Of a stretch of 16,393 nucleotides of DNA, positions 7,327 through 13,900 are shown piece by piece; positions within the stretch are counted from its first letter, which is position 1, and the number at the start of each line of letters is the position of its first letter. The DNA is from Atopobium sp. UBA6362. GTDB lineage: Bacteria; Actinomycetota; Coriobacteriia; Coriobacteriales; Atopobiaceae. Made by a program: the position numbers and the translations under genes. The stretch spans positions 21,720 to 38,112 of the forward strand of contig DJRK01000150.1 in assembly GCA_002440065.1 (NCBI GenBank). The letters are read 5' to 3'. The notes beneath the pieces are model-generated. The model worked only from the letters and a program-made list of their open reading frames with translations, was not told where the DNA came from and ran no database searches.

Positions 7327-7889
7327 GCGCGGAGAAGACCGCTGAGCTGGGGGTGGTTAAGAAGCCCGGCAGCGACGGCGAGCCGATGCCTCGCCCCGAT
7401 GACGAGAAGTACATGCGCCTAGCCCTTGAGGAGGCGGCGCTCGCCGCGGCCGAGGACGAGGTGCCGATAGGGGCCGTCGTCGTGTGCGACGGCGCGGTCG
7501 TGGCGCGGGCGCACAACCGGCGCGAAACGGACCTTGACCCTTCCGCGCACGCCGAGTTCTCGGCCATGGTCGCCGCGTCGCGCGCGCTCGGGCGCTGGCG
7601 GCTCTCCGGCTGCACCGTGTACGTGACGCTCGAGCCGTGCCTCATGTGCGCCGGGCTCATGGTGAACGCACGCATCGACCGCTGCGTGTACGGCGCCGCC
7701 GACCCCAAGGGCGGCGCGCTGGGGACCCTCTACGACGTGAGCCACGACGAGCGGCTGAACCACGAGTTCGAGGTGACTCCGGGCATCTTGGGGGAGGAAG
7801 CCGCCGCCCAGCTGCGCGAGTTCTTCCGCGCCCGTCGCCGCGCCGCGAAAGAAGCAAAACGCGCCGCTGCGCAGGAGCTCACCGAGTAG
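7323..7889 (+). CDS. tadA: tRNA-specific adenosine deaminase (TadA family)
   Basis: This 188-residue cytidine/deoxycytidylate-deaminase-fold enzyme is predicted to deaminate A34 to inosine in tRNA-Arg(ACG). The zinc and catalytic motif HAE is at His76-Glu78, and PCLMCAG supplies zinc ligands Cys106 and Cys109. WRLSGCTVYVTLEPC and the YGAADPKGGALGTLYD stretch are characteristic of TadA rather than other deaminases. The core begins near residue 30 (YMRLALEEA), leaving a non-conserved N-terminal extension of about 28 residues. Met22 (7386) and Met31 are alternative starts, but the ATGA overlap with the YitT-family gene favours 7323. The C terminus is an Arg/Lys/Ala-rich helix. The gene is cytoplasmic and normally essential. 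Confidence 0.93.
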   Translation: MSAEKTAELGVVKKPGSDGEPMPRPDDEKYMRLALEEAALAAAEDEVPIGAVVVCDGAVVARAHNRRETDLDPSAHAEFSAMVAASRALGRWRLSGCTVYVTLEPCLMCAGLMVNARIDRCVYGAADPKGGALGTLYDVSHDERLNHEFEVTPGILGEEAAAQLREFFRARRRAAKEAKRAAAQELTE

Positions 7890-7938
7890 CGCGCGCTCGG
7901 TTGGTCGCCACTTGACGTTGTTCTTCTTTGTATAGGAA

Positions 7939-8270
7939 CTACTCGATTGCGGTGAAGTCCGACTTGGAGCTTCTAATATGCCAAACAGTGAACGAGCCGT
8001 CGGCAACCGTATAGAACACCGTGAACCAACCTACTCGAAAACTCCTGTGTCCATGGGGTCAGATCCATCGAAAGGGTAAACCGTGCAAGGCGGGTACATG
8101 AAAGGCGTCTTCTTGAGCTGCTGAATTTTCTGGATATAGTCAAAGGCGAAGGCCTCAGAGAGCTGATTGCCCCTCTCGGGTTCGCCCAGCCCGGTGAAAT
8201 AGGCGATATAAACATTGCCGGCTTCTTCAAGCTCGAGCTGTGCGACGGGATCAATTGTGTATTTATGCAT
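7939..8270 (-). pseudogene. RelE/ParE-like toxin, disrupted by a one-base frameshift
   Basis: The ATG at 8270 opens a 79-codon frame (MHKYTIDPVAQLELEEAGN to DTGVFE) that stops at 8031. In the overlapping -1 frame the protein continues without interruption from the same T run: FRVGWFTVFYTVADGSFTVWHI, ending SDFTAIE at the TAG at 7939-7941. That continuation is the expected C-terminal beta-sheet of RelE/ParE toxins (an FRVxxxTVFYxV strand followed by a VWHI strand). Restoring one T in the run of four (minus strand, 8041-8038) gives a 110-residue toxin of normal size. ParE/RelE proteins inhibit gyrase or cleave mRNA at the ribosome; which applies here is unknown. The start overlaps the antitoxin stop by 8 nt, with GGGAGAG just upstream as SD. 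It may be a pseudogene, a slippage-controlled gene or a sequencing error. Confidence 0.8.
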
Positions 8271-8442
8271 CTCTCTCCCGCGAAAGAAGGTGGCGAAGGC
8301 TTTCCTCCTCGGTCAAGAGATGCGTTTTTCCCTCCGCAGCGAGCCGAAGCCGCCGTTCGAGTTCGTTGAAGACCTCGATTGATTCAGGGCTTTCCGTTAG
8401 GACGCGAGACTCCCTTTTGAGCACCTCCGCAATCGGTGACAT
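8263..8442 (-). CDS. Putative antitoxin partner of the RelE/ParE-like toxin
   Basis: This 59-residue, strongly charged, helical protein (MSPIAEVLKRESRV, then FNELERRLRLAAEGKTHLLTEEESLRHLL) has no motif I can assign to a named antitoxin family. The call rests on context: it lies immediately upstream of a RelE/ParE-like frame, overlaps it by 8 nt, and has the size and charge of a type II antitoxin. The frame is open to an ATG at 8511, but the ATG at 8442 has GAGGAG at good spacing and lies downstream of a TATACT -10-like box, so the shorter form is preferred. Base composition is lower in GC than the flanking housekeeping genes, suggesting acquisition. Confidence 0.65.
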   Translation of the reverse strand: MSPIAEVLKRESRVLTESPESIEVFNELERRLRLAAEGKTHLLTEEESLRHLLSRERDA

Positions 8443-8472
8443 GTCGGTCTCCTCTCGTTTAATTGGAGACGT

Positions 8473-8478
8473 AGTATA
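8473..8478 (-). promoter_or_regulatory. Candidate -10 box for the toxin-antitoxin operon
   Basis: TATACT on the minus strand lies 30 nt upstream of the antitoxin ATG. No good -35 hexamer is found at 16-18 bp; that region is occupied by the left arm of the inverted repeat. The arrangement would suit a regulated promoter, but the call is weak. Confidence 0.35.
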
Positions 8479-8479
8479 G

Positions 8480-8534
8480 CAGCTCTGGGAACCGCCCCGT
8501 CCGTTGTTCAAGAACGAGACGGTTCCCAGAGCTG
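8480..8534. repeat. 15-bp perfect inverted repeat upstream of the antitoxin gene
   Basis: CAGCTCTGGGAACCG (8480-8494) is matched by CGGTTCCCAGAGCTG (8520-8534), with a 25-nt centre containing a smaller GTTC-AA-GAAC hairpin. It lies between the 3' end of the lactate permease gene and the antitoxin promoter region. It could be an operator for antitoxin autoregulation, a 3'-end hairpin for the permease transcript (no T run follows on the minus strand), or a second REP-like element. Confidence 0.75.
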
Positions 8535-8599
8535 TGCTTACGGTGATTCACGGCGCGTACCGCAAAATGGGCGCCGAAAAGCTGTTTTCGCTGCGGCCC

Positions 8600-10153
8600 C
8601 TACCCTAGGAGGACGGAGCCCGCGAAGATCATGAGGGCCATGCAGACGGCGAAGCCAAAGGCGTATTTCGCGATGCGGCCGAGGATCTCGCCGTCCTTGC
8701 CCACGAGCCCGCACGCTGCGCAGCCGATGGCGATGTTCTGCGGGCTGATCATCTTGCCCGCGCTCGTGCCGAGCGAGTTCGCGGCGACGAGCCAGGTGGA
8801 GTCGACGTGGAGCGTGCCCGCGGCCTGGAGCTGCACGTTGCCAAAGAGCACCTCGCTCGACGTGCCCGAGCCGGTCACGAACGTCCCGAGCGCGCCCAGC
8901 AGCGGCGCGACCACGGGGTAGAAGCTGCCGAGCGTGCCCACGAAGAAGGCCGCGATGCTGGCGATCATGCCCGAGTAGCCCATGATCTTCGCCACGGCGA
9001 GGACGCCGAGCATGGTGACGACCGTCTTGCTCATCTGCGCGCACGTTTCTTTGAAGACGCGCAGCATCTGGGCGGGCGGGCACTTCTGGATGATGCCGCC
9101 CACGATGCCGCAGAACAGGATGAGGACACCGGGCGTGTTTATCCAGGTGAAGGTCAGCGTGGCCGTGGGGTCGCCGGCGTAGATGTTCACCGTGGACTTG
9201 ATGGCCGAGAGCGGCTCGTTGATGAAGGGGAAGAGCTTGCTCGTGAGCAGCAGCACGACAAAGATCAGGATGAACGGGGACCAGGCACGCACGTCCTCGG
9301 CGACGGTCTCGTTCTTGCCCTCGCCGGTGAGGTTCCCGCGCAGGCAGAACTCCTCGGGGACGGGCTTCTCTTTCTGCGTGAGCGCAAAGACGAACGTGAG
9401 GACGAGCGAGCAGACGGCCGCCACGACGTCGGTGAGCGCCGGGCCGATGAAGCGCGCGGCGACGAGCTCGGGCACCGCGAACGAAAGGCCAGCGACGAGC
9501 GTGACGGGAAGGGCGCCGCGCAGGGCCTTGGGGCCGCCGCCCACGAGCATGACGATGAGGATGGGGCAGGCGACCACGAAGGGAAACACCTGGATGGCCT
9601 GCGTGAACGCGAGCTGAGCGGGGTCGATGCCCGTGATGGAGGCGAGCGTGGTGGTGGGGATGCCGATGGAGCCGAACATCGTGGGCACGCCGTTCGCGAT
9701 GAGGCACGCGAGGATGGCGGTCACGGGCTGGAGGCCCAGGGCGACGAGCATGGAGGCGGGGATGGCCACGGCGGTGCCGAAGCCGGCCATGCCCTCGAGG
9801 AAGCAGCCGAAACACCAGGCGATGAGAAGCGTGAGGACGCGCTTGTCGCTCGAGACGCCGCAGAGCATGTGCTTGATCGTCTCCATGGCGCCGGTGCTCA
9901 CGGTGAGGTTGTAGGTGAAGACGGCGGCGATGATCACGATCACGATGGGCCAAACGGCCATGGCGAAGCCCTCGAGGGCGGCGGTCGCCACGTTGAGCGC
10001 GCTCATTCCCCAGCCGAGCATCGCGGCGACGATCGCGACGAGAAGGGCGCCGATGCTTGCCTTGTACGCCTCCATGTGGAGGCCGCAGAGAGCGATGACG
10101 AGCCAGATTATCGGCGTGAGGGCGAGCAGGAACATTCCGAGCAGACCAACCAT
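8600..10153 (-). CDS. L-lactate permease family transporter (LctP/LldP)
   Basis: This 517-residue, very hydrophobic protein is close in size to LldP (about 550). It starts MVGLLGMFLLALTPIIWLVIALCGLHM and has about a dozen membrane segments. Family signatures include FLEGMAGFGTAVAIPASMLVALG, the SIGIPTTTLA region, GSGTSSEVLFGNVQLQ and GKMISPQNIAIG near the end. The family moves L-lactate, D-lactate or glycolate with protons across the inner membrane. Direction and exact substrate are not readable here; in an anaerobe export is as plausible as uptake. The frame extends to 10219, but ATG 10153 with GGAG 5 nt upstream is preferred and gives a normal N-terminal helix. The gene is monocistronic, separated from the rRNA methyltransferase by the second palindromic repeat. 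No lactate dehydrogenase or lldR-like gene is adjacent. Confidence 0.93.
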   Translation of the reverse strand: MVGLLGMFLLALTPIIWLVIALCGLHMEAYKASIGALLVAIVAAMLGWGMSALNVATAALEGFAMAVWPIVIVIIAAVFTYNLTVSTGAMETIKHMLCGVSSDKRVLTLLIAWCFGCFLEGMAGFGTAVAIPASMLVALGLQPVTAILACLIANGVPTMFGSIGIPTTTLASITGIDPAQLAFTQAIQVFPFVVACPILIVMLVGGGPKALRGALPVTLVAGLSFAVPELVAARFIGPALTDVVAAVCSLVLTFVFALTQKEKPVPEEFCLRGNLTGEGKNETVAEDVRAWSPFILIFVVLLLTSKLFPFINEPLSAIKSTVNIYAGDPTATLTFTWINTPGVLILFCGIVGGIIQKCPPAQMLRVFKETCAQMSKTVVTMLGVLAVAKIMGYSGMIASIAAFFVGTLGSFYPVVAPLLGALGTFVTGSGTSSEVLFGNVQLQAAGTLHVDSTWLVAANSLGTSAGKMISPQNIAIGCAACGLVGKDGEILGRIAKYAFGFAVCMALMIFAGSVLLG

Positions 10154-10257
10154 GGCGACTCCCGTATCTCGGTGTGCAGAAGCGTTGCTACCGCTTACCG
10201 ATGGTATCATGCCGCTCACGGTTTTTCAGGTTTAACGCAACACCCGTTGAGAAAATC

Positions 10258-10307
10258 GGGGACAGGTTCGAAAAGTGCTCAAATGAGTAATTTTCGAACC
10301 TGTCCCC
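10258..10307. repeat. Palindromic repeat, second copy (GGGGACAGGTTCG arms)
   Basis: GGGGACAGGTTCGAAAA (10258-10274) and TTTTCGAACCTGTCCCC (10291-10307) are a perfect 17-bp inverted pair. The centre is TGCTCA-AA-TGAGTA, nearly palindromic. It matches the arms and centre of the element at 5566-5652. It lies just after the rRNA methyltransferase stop and upstream of the lactate permease start, both on the minus strand, and may terminate the methyltransferase transcript. Confidence 0.9.
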
Positions 10308-10315
10308 AAAATTGC

Positions 10316-11602
10316 TCAGACGATCTGGAAGGTGAGGAAGTCGAGGTAGTGGGTCTCGGGCACGCCCCAGAGGATGGGGTGGTCGGGCGCCTGCTGCCGC
10401 TCCTCGATCTGCTTGAGCTGGACGTTCGCCTGGTGCGCGGCGTCGGCGATCGCCTCCTTGAGCAGCTCCGTCGTCATGAAGTGGCTGCAGCTGCACGTGG
10501 CGAGGTAGCCGCCGCGGGGCAAAAGGCGCATGGCCTCGTAGTTGATCTCGCGGTAGCCGCGGCTCGCGTGCTTCACGGTGCAGCGGCTCTTGGTGAACGC
10601 GGGCGGGTCGAGGACGATAAGGTCGAAGGGGCCGCCCTCCTCTCGTAGCCGCTTCTTGTCGCGGCGCAGCTCAGGCAGGTACTCGAGGACGTTCGCGCAG
10701 GTGAAGTCCATGCGCTCGGAGAGACCGTTCAGCTGGGCGTTCGTCGCGGCGAGGTCGAGCGCGGTCTGGCTCACGTCCACGCAGCGGACGAACTCCGCCC
10801 CGCCCGCCGCCGCGTTCAGGCCAAAGGGCCCCACGTGGCAGAAGCAGTCGAGAACGCGCCTGCCCCCGGCGAGCTCTCGCACGGCTCGGCGGTTGTATTT
10901 TTGATCTAGGAAGAAGCCCGTCTTCTGGCTGTTCTCGATGTCGAGGTCAAACTTCAGGCCGTTCTCCACGACCATGATGCGTGCGGAATCGGGTGCCTCG
11001 GCGCCCTCGCCGTCCCACCAGCCCTTGTACTGCGGCAGGCCCTCCTTGGCGCGGGAAGGCGAGTCGTTGCGCTCGTAGATGCTGCGCACGTCCTGGCCGT
11101 CGGCCTGCAGGGTCTTGAGCAGCAGGGGATAGATGACGGGCCGCAGCAGCTCCATGCCCACGGTGCCCACCTGCGCGACCAGCACGTGCTCGTAGCGGTC
11201 GACGATAAGGCCAGGCATGCCGTCCGCCTCGCTAAAGATAACGCGGCAGCAATTGGTGTCCGGCTCGCAGCCGGGAAGCGCCCGCCCGCCCATGGCGACG
11301 CGGCGGTGCTGCCATGCCCAGGCGATGCGCCGCGACCAGAACGCCTCGTCCACGCGGTCGTTCGCGTTGCGCGTCACGGTGCGGACGCGGATCTTCGACT
11401 GCTCGGAAAGAAAACCCGCGCCCTGCCACGTGCCGTTCTCCTCAAGGACGTCGACGACGCAGCCGTTCGTCGCGGGCGCGCCGTCGGCTGCGGGCTCGGT
11501 GCGCAGGACCTCGCCCTCAAAGACCCAGGGGTGCCCGGCCTTGAGGGACCGCGCCGCCTTGCGCGTGACGATGACCTGCGGATATGGGCGCGTTTGCTTC
11601 AT
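10316..11602 (-). CDS. rlmI: Class I SAM-dependent rRNA methyltransferase, RlmI-like (23S rRNA m5C)
   Basis: This 428-residue protein is slightly longer than E. coli RlmI (about 396). An N-terminal PUA-type RNA-binding region covers residues about 8-80 (VTRKAARSLKAGHPWVFEGEV). A central RlmI-family region includes GLIVDRYEHVLVAQV and GFFLDQKYNRRAV. The Rossmann methyltransferase domain has SAM-binding VLDCFCHVGPFGLNAA (about 250-265), LDPPAF (331-336) and the Cys motif CSCSHF (370-375), whose Cys would be the m5C catalytic residue. The C terminus DHPILWGVPETHYLDFLTFQ is characteristic. RlmI methylates C1962 of 23S rRNA. The frame runs on to 11725, but ATG 11602 with GAGGAG 6 nt upstream is chosen. 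The C terminus is complete although the stop overlaps the repeat's TGAGCA half-motif. Confidence 0.92.
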   Translation of the reverse strand: MKQTRPYPQVIVTRKAARSLKAGHPWVFEGEVLRTEPAADGAPATNGCVVDVLEENGTWQGAGFLSEQSKIRVRTVTRNANDRVDEAFWSRRIAWAWQHRRVAMGGRALPGCEPDTNCCRVIFSEADGMPGLIVDRYEHVLVAQVGTVGMELLRPVIYPLLLKTLQADGQDVRSIYERNDSPSRAKEGLPQYKGWWDGEGAEAPDSARIMVVENGLKFDLDIENSQKTGFFLDQKYNRRAVRELAGGRRVLDCFCHVGPFGLNAAAGGAEFVRCVDVSQTALDLAATNAQLNGLSERMDFTCANVLEYLPELRRDKKRLREEGGPFDLIVLDPPAFTKSRCTVKHASRGYREINYEAMRLLPRGGYLATCSCSHFMTTELLKEAIADAAHQANVQLKQIEERQQAPDHPILWGVPETHYLDFLTFQIV

Positions 11603-11903
11603 AGTGGCTCCTCGAGGCGGCGCCGCGCGGGCGCCGGTTGCTTTCGACTCAAAGCCAGTATACGTGTGCCTGTGCGAGCGCGGCGGCGCGGCCTTGTCTG
11701 CTCGCGCAACGCCACAGCCGTTCATTATCTCCTTATGCTCGCGTAACTTGCCCTGACCTTAAACCGACGCGCCCCCTTACCGTTCTGTTATTCACCATGC
11801 CGATACTGGGTCCTGCGCTTGGACGCCGCGCGCTTCGCGCCGCGCGGGCCTGGGACAAGCGAACAAGCGAATCGCATAATCAGAATCATCGGGAGGAAGC
11901 TTC
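11603..11903. other. Divergent intergenic region between rlmI and the ABC operon
   Basis: About 300 nt without a convincing gene; short frames here lack SD sequences and family resemblance. On the minus strand a TATACT (11662-11657) lies upstream of rlmI, without a good -35. On the plus strand a GC hairpin (CCGCGCG 11826-11832 with CGCGCGG 11841-11847) is followed by the candidate promoter of the ABC operon. GGGAGGAAG at 11891-11899 is the SD for the ATPase gene. Confidence 0.6.
11852..11880 (+). promoter_or_regulatory. Candidate promoter of the ABC transporter operon with tandem CAAGCGAA
   Basis: GGGACA (11852-11857) and CATAAT (11875-11880) are separated by 17 bp, a sigma70-type layout with a moderate -35. 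The spacer is largely two exact tandem copies of CAAGCGAA (11856-11863 and 11864-11871), placed where a regulator could block RNA polymerase. Confidence 0.42.
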
Positions 11904-12983
11904 TTGTCATCCATCGAGTTGCGGCACGTGAAAAAAACCTACGAGAACAAGACTACGGTCATCGAGGACATGAACCTCGTCATCCCTGACGGTAGCTTCA
12001 CGGTGCTGGTGGGGCCGTCCGGCTGCGGCAAGACCACGACCCTGCGCATGATCGCGGGACTCGAGCAGGTCACCTCGGGTGACCTGCTCTTAGACGGCGT
12101 GAGGGTGAACGACGTCGAGCCGGGCGAGCGCGACATCGCCATGGTCTTCCAGAACTACGCCCTCTACCCGACCATGAGCGTGCGCGAGAACATGGAGTTC
12201 GGGCTCGTGAACGCCAAGGTCCCCAAGGCCGAGCGCGACGCCCGCATCAAGGAGTTCTCGCGCATCGTCGGCCTCGAGAAGTACCTCGACCGCAAGCCTT
12301 CCCAGCTTTCCGGCGGCCAGCGCCAGCGTGTCGCGCTCGCCCGCGCCATGGTGAAGCATCCCAAGGTCTTCCTCATGGACGAGCCGCTCTCGAACCTCGA
12401 CGCGAAGCTGCGCGCCCAAATGCGCACCGAGCTCATCGCCCTGCACCAGCGCCTCGGCACCACCTTCGTTTACGTGACGCACGACCAGACCGAGGCCATG
12501 AGCATGGCGACGAAGATCGTCCTCATGAACGACGGCCGGATCCAGCAGGACGACAGCCCCCTGCGCATCTACGGAAACCCGGCGAACAAGTTCGTCGCGC
12601 AGTTCATCGGCGTCCCGACCATGAACGTCTTCCGCAAAGAAGACCTCCCCGAGCTCGGTCTTCCCGCGGACGCCGAATGGGTCGGCTTCCGCCCCTCGCG
12701 CGCCGTGTTCGCCAAGGCGATTTCCGGCAGGCTCCCGAACGGCTCCTCGGTGCTCTCCGACTATCGCGCCCCGGTCGAGGGGGACCTGGTCTTCGAGGGC
12801 GTCGTCCAGATCCGCGAGATCATGGGCTCCGAGATCATCTACCAAGTCAAGACGGATTTCGGCGCCGTCTCGTTCAAGACCTTCAACCAGCCGCAGGTTC
12901 ATGTGGGCGAGAAGGTTGAGCTGACCGTGGACCGGCCTTCGCTGTACCTCTTCGACGGCGATGAGAAGCGGGTGGCGGCATGA
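11904..12983 (+). CDS. ABC importer ATPase (UgpC/MalK/MsmX type)
   Basis: This 359-residue ATPase would power an import complex with the two permeases encoded next. Walker A is GPSGCGKTT (37-45), the Q-loop is VFQNYALYP (about 81-89), the signature is LSGGQRQRVALARA (135-148), Walker B is VFLMDEPLSNLD (155-166), and the H-loop is YVTHDQTEAM. Residues about 235-355 form the C-terminal OB/TOBE-type domain typical of the CUT1 carbohydrate/glycerol-phosphate ATPases (FIGVPTMNVF, then VGFRPSRAVFAK). The TTG at 11904 is the start, with GGGAGGAAG about 5 nt upstream. Placing the ATPase first in the operon with its own transporter suggests a dedicated ATPase rather than a shared MsmX. The stop overlaps the next start in ATGA. 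Confidence 0.95.
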   Translation: MSSIELRHVKKTYENKTTVIEDMNLVIPDGSFTVLVGPSGCGKTTTLRMIAGLEQVTSGDLLLDGVRVNDVEPGERDIAMVFQNYALYPTMSVRENMEFGLVNAKVPKAERDARIKEFSRIVGLEKYLDRKPSQLSGGQRQRVALARAMVKHPKVFLMDEPLSNLDAKLRAQMRTELIALHQRLGTTFVYVTHDQTEAMSMATKIVLMNDGRIQQDDSPLRIYGNPANKFVAQFIGVPTMNVFRKEDLPELGLPADAEWVGFRPSRAVFAKAISGRLPNGSSVLSDYRAPVEGDLVFEGVVQIREIMGSEIIYQVKTDFGAVSFKTFNQPQVHVGEKVELTVDRPSLYLFDGDEKRVAA

Positions 12984-13897
12984 GCGCGCCGTCGTCCGCC
13001 GCGGCCGCGAAAGACGGCGCCGCGAGGCGCACGCTCGCCAAGGCCAAGCCGTACCTCTTTGTGGGCCCCGCGGTCGTCATCCTCACCGTCTTCTGGGTCT
13101 ACCCCATCATCAATATGGGGTACCTCTCGTTCTTCAAGTGGGACCTCATCTCGCCCAAGATGCAGTTCGTGGGCCTGCGGAACTTCCAAGACCTATTTGC
13201 CGACCAGGAATTCTGGCAGACGTTCGCGAACACGGTCATCTACACGGTGTTCGTGGTGGGCCTCGGCGTTGGTCTGGGCCTGGCCGTGGCCGTCTACCTG
13301 AAGGAGCGCACCCGGACGAACGGCTTCATCCAAGCCGTGATTTTCTCGCCGTATGTGGTGAGTCTCGCCTCTGTCGCGCTGCTGTGGATGTGGATCATGA
13401 ACAAGGACTACGGCCTTCTCAATTCCATCCTCTCGGCCTTTGGTCTCGGAGCGGTCGACTGGCTGGGAGACCCCCACGTGGCCCTCGCTTCTCTTATCCT
13501 CATCTCGGTATGGAAAAGCGTGGGATACGACGCGCTCATCCTGGTCTCCGCGATTCAAGGCATCCCGTCCCACCTGTACGAGGCCGCCCGCCTCGACCGC
13601 GCCGGGGCCTGGACCACGTTCCACAAGATCACCTTCCCCATGATCTCGCCCACGGTGTTCTTCCTCGTGGTCGTGGATGCCATCGCCTCCCTCAAGGCCT
13701 TCGAGACCATACAGATCATGACGACCGGCGGCCCGCAGAACGCCACGAACACCCTGGTCTTCTCGCTGTACCAGTACGGGTTTCAGTTCAACAAGGTCGG
13801 GTACGCGGCGGCCATCGGCGTGGTCCTGCTTGTGCTCATCGCCCTCTTCGCCGTCGTCTACTTCAAGCTGCTCGCCAAGCGAGTGTACTACCGCTAG
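12980..13897 (+). CDS. ABC transporter permease, UgpA/MalF type
   Basis: This 305-residue inner-membrane protein has about six transmembrane helices, beginning with YLFVGPAVVILTVFWVYPIINMGYLSF (about residues 24-50). This is followed by SFFKWDLISPKMQFVGLRNFQDLF, characteristic of CUT1-family permeases. The EAA loop that docks on the ATPase is YEAARLDRAGAWTTFHKITFPMISP (about 200-224). The segment TTGGPQNATNTLVFSLYQYGF is also typical of UgpA/MalF-like permeases. The first 20 residues are Ala/Lys-rich and cytoplasmic. The start overlaps the ATPase stop by 4 nt, so translation is coupled. Confidence 0.94.
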   Translation: MSAPSSAAAAKDGAARRTLAKAKPYLFVGPAVVILTVFWVYPIINMGYLSFFKWDLISPKMQFVGLRNFQDLFADQEFWQTFANTVIYTVFVVGLGVGLGLAVAVYLKERTRTNGFIQAVIFSPYVVSLASVALLWMWIMNKDYGLLNSILSAFGLGAVDWLGDPHVALASLILISVWKSVGYDALILVSAIQGIPSHLYEAARLDRAGAWTTFHKITFPMISPTVFFLVVVDAIASLKAFETIQIMTTGGPQNATNTLVFSLYQYGFQFNKVGYAAAIGVVLLVLIALFAVVYFKLLAKRVYYR

Positions 13898-13900
13898 GAG

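Noticed and set aside
7881..7901. ACCGAG/CTCGGT hairpin at the end of the tadA gene
   Set aside because: Only a 6-bp stem beginning inside the coding region, with no T run directly after it; not enough to call a terminator.
7890..7938. Possible SRP RNA (ffs) after tadA, a common neighbour in other bacteria
   Set aside because: The gap is under 50 nt and the conserved GGAAGGAAGCAGC-type core is absent.
8443..8511. Longer antitoxin start at ATG 8511
   Set aside because: It would place the -10-like box and the GAGGAG SD inside the coding region; the extension is Gly/Ser/Arg-rich and unlike the rest.
10201..10210. Near-palindrome ATGGTATCAT upstream of the lactate permease as a GntR-type operator
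   Set aside because: Two mismatches to a true palindrome, only 10 bp, no regulator gene nearby; easily chance.
8807..10648. 613-codon open frame on the plus strand opposite the lactate permease
   Set aside because: Its translation is a Glu/Gly/His/Arg-rich composition artefact of the high-GC antisense of a clear permease gene, with no SD and no family resemblance.
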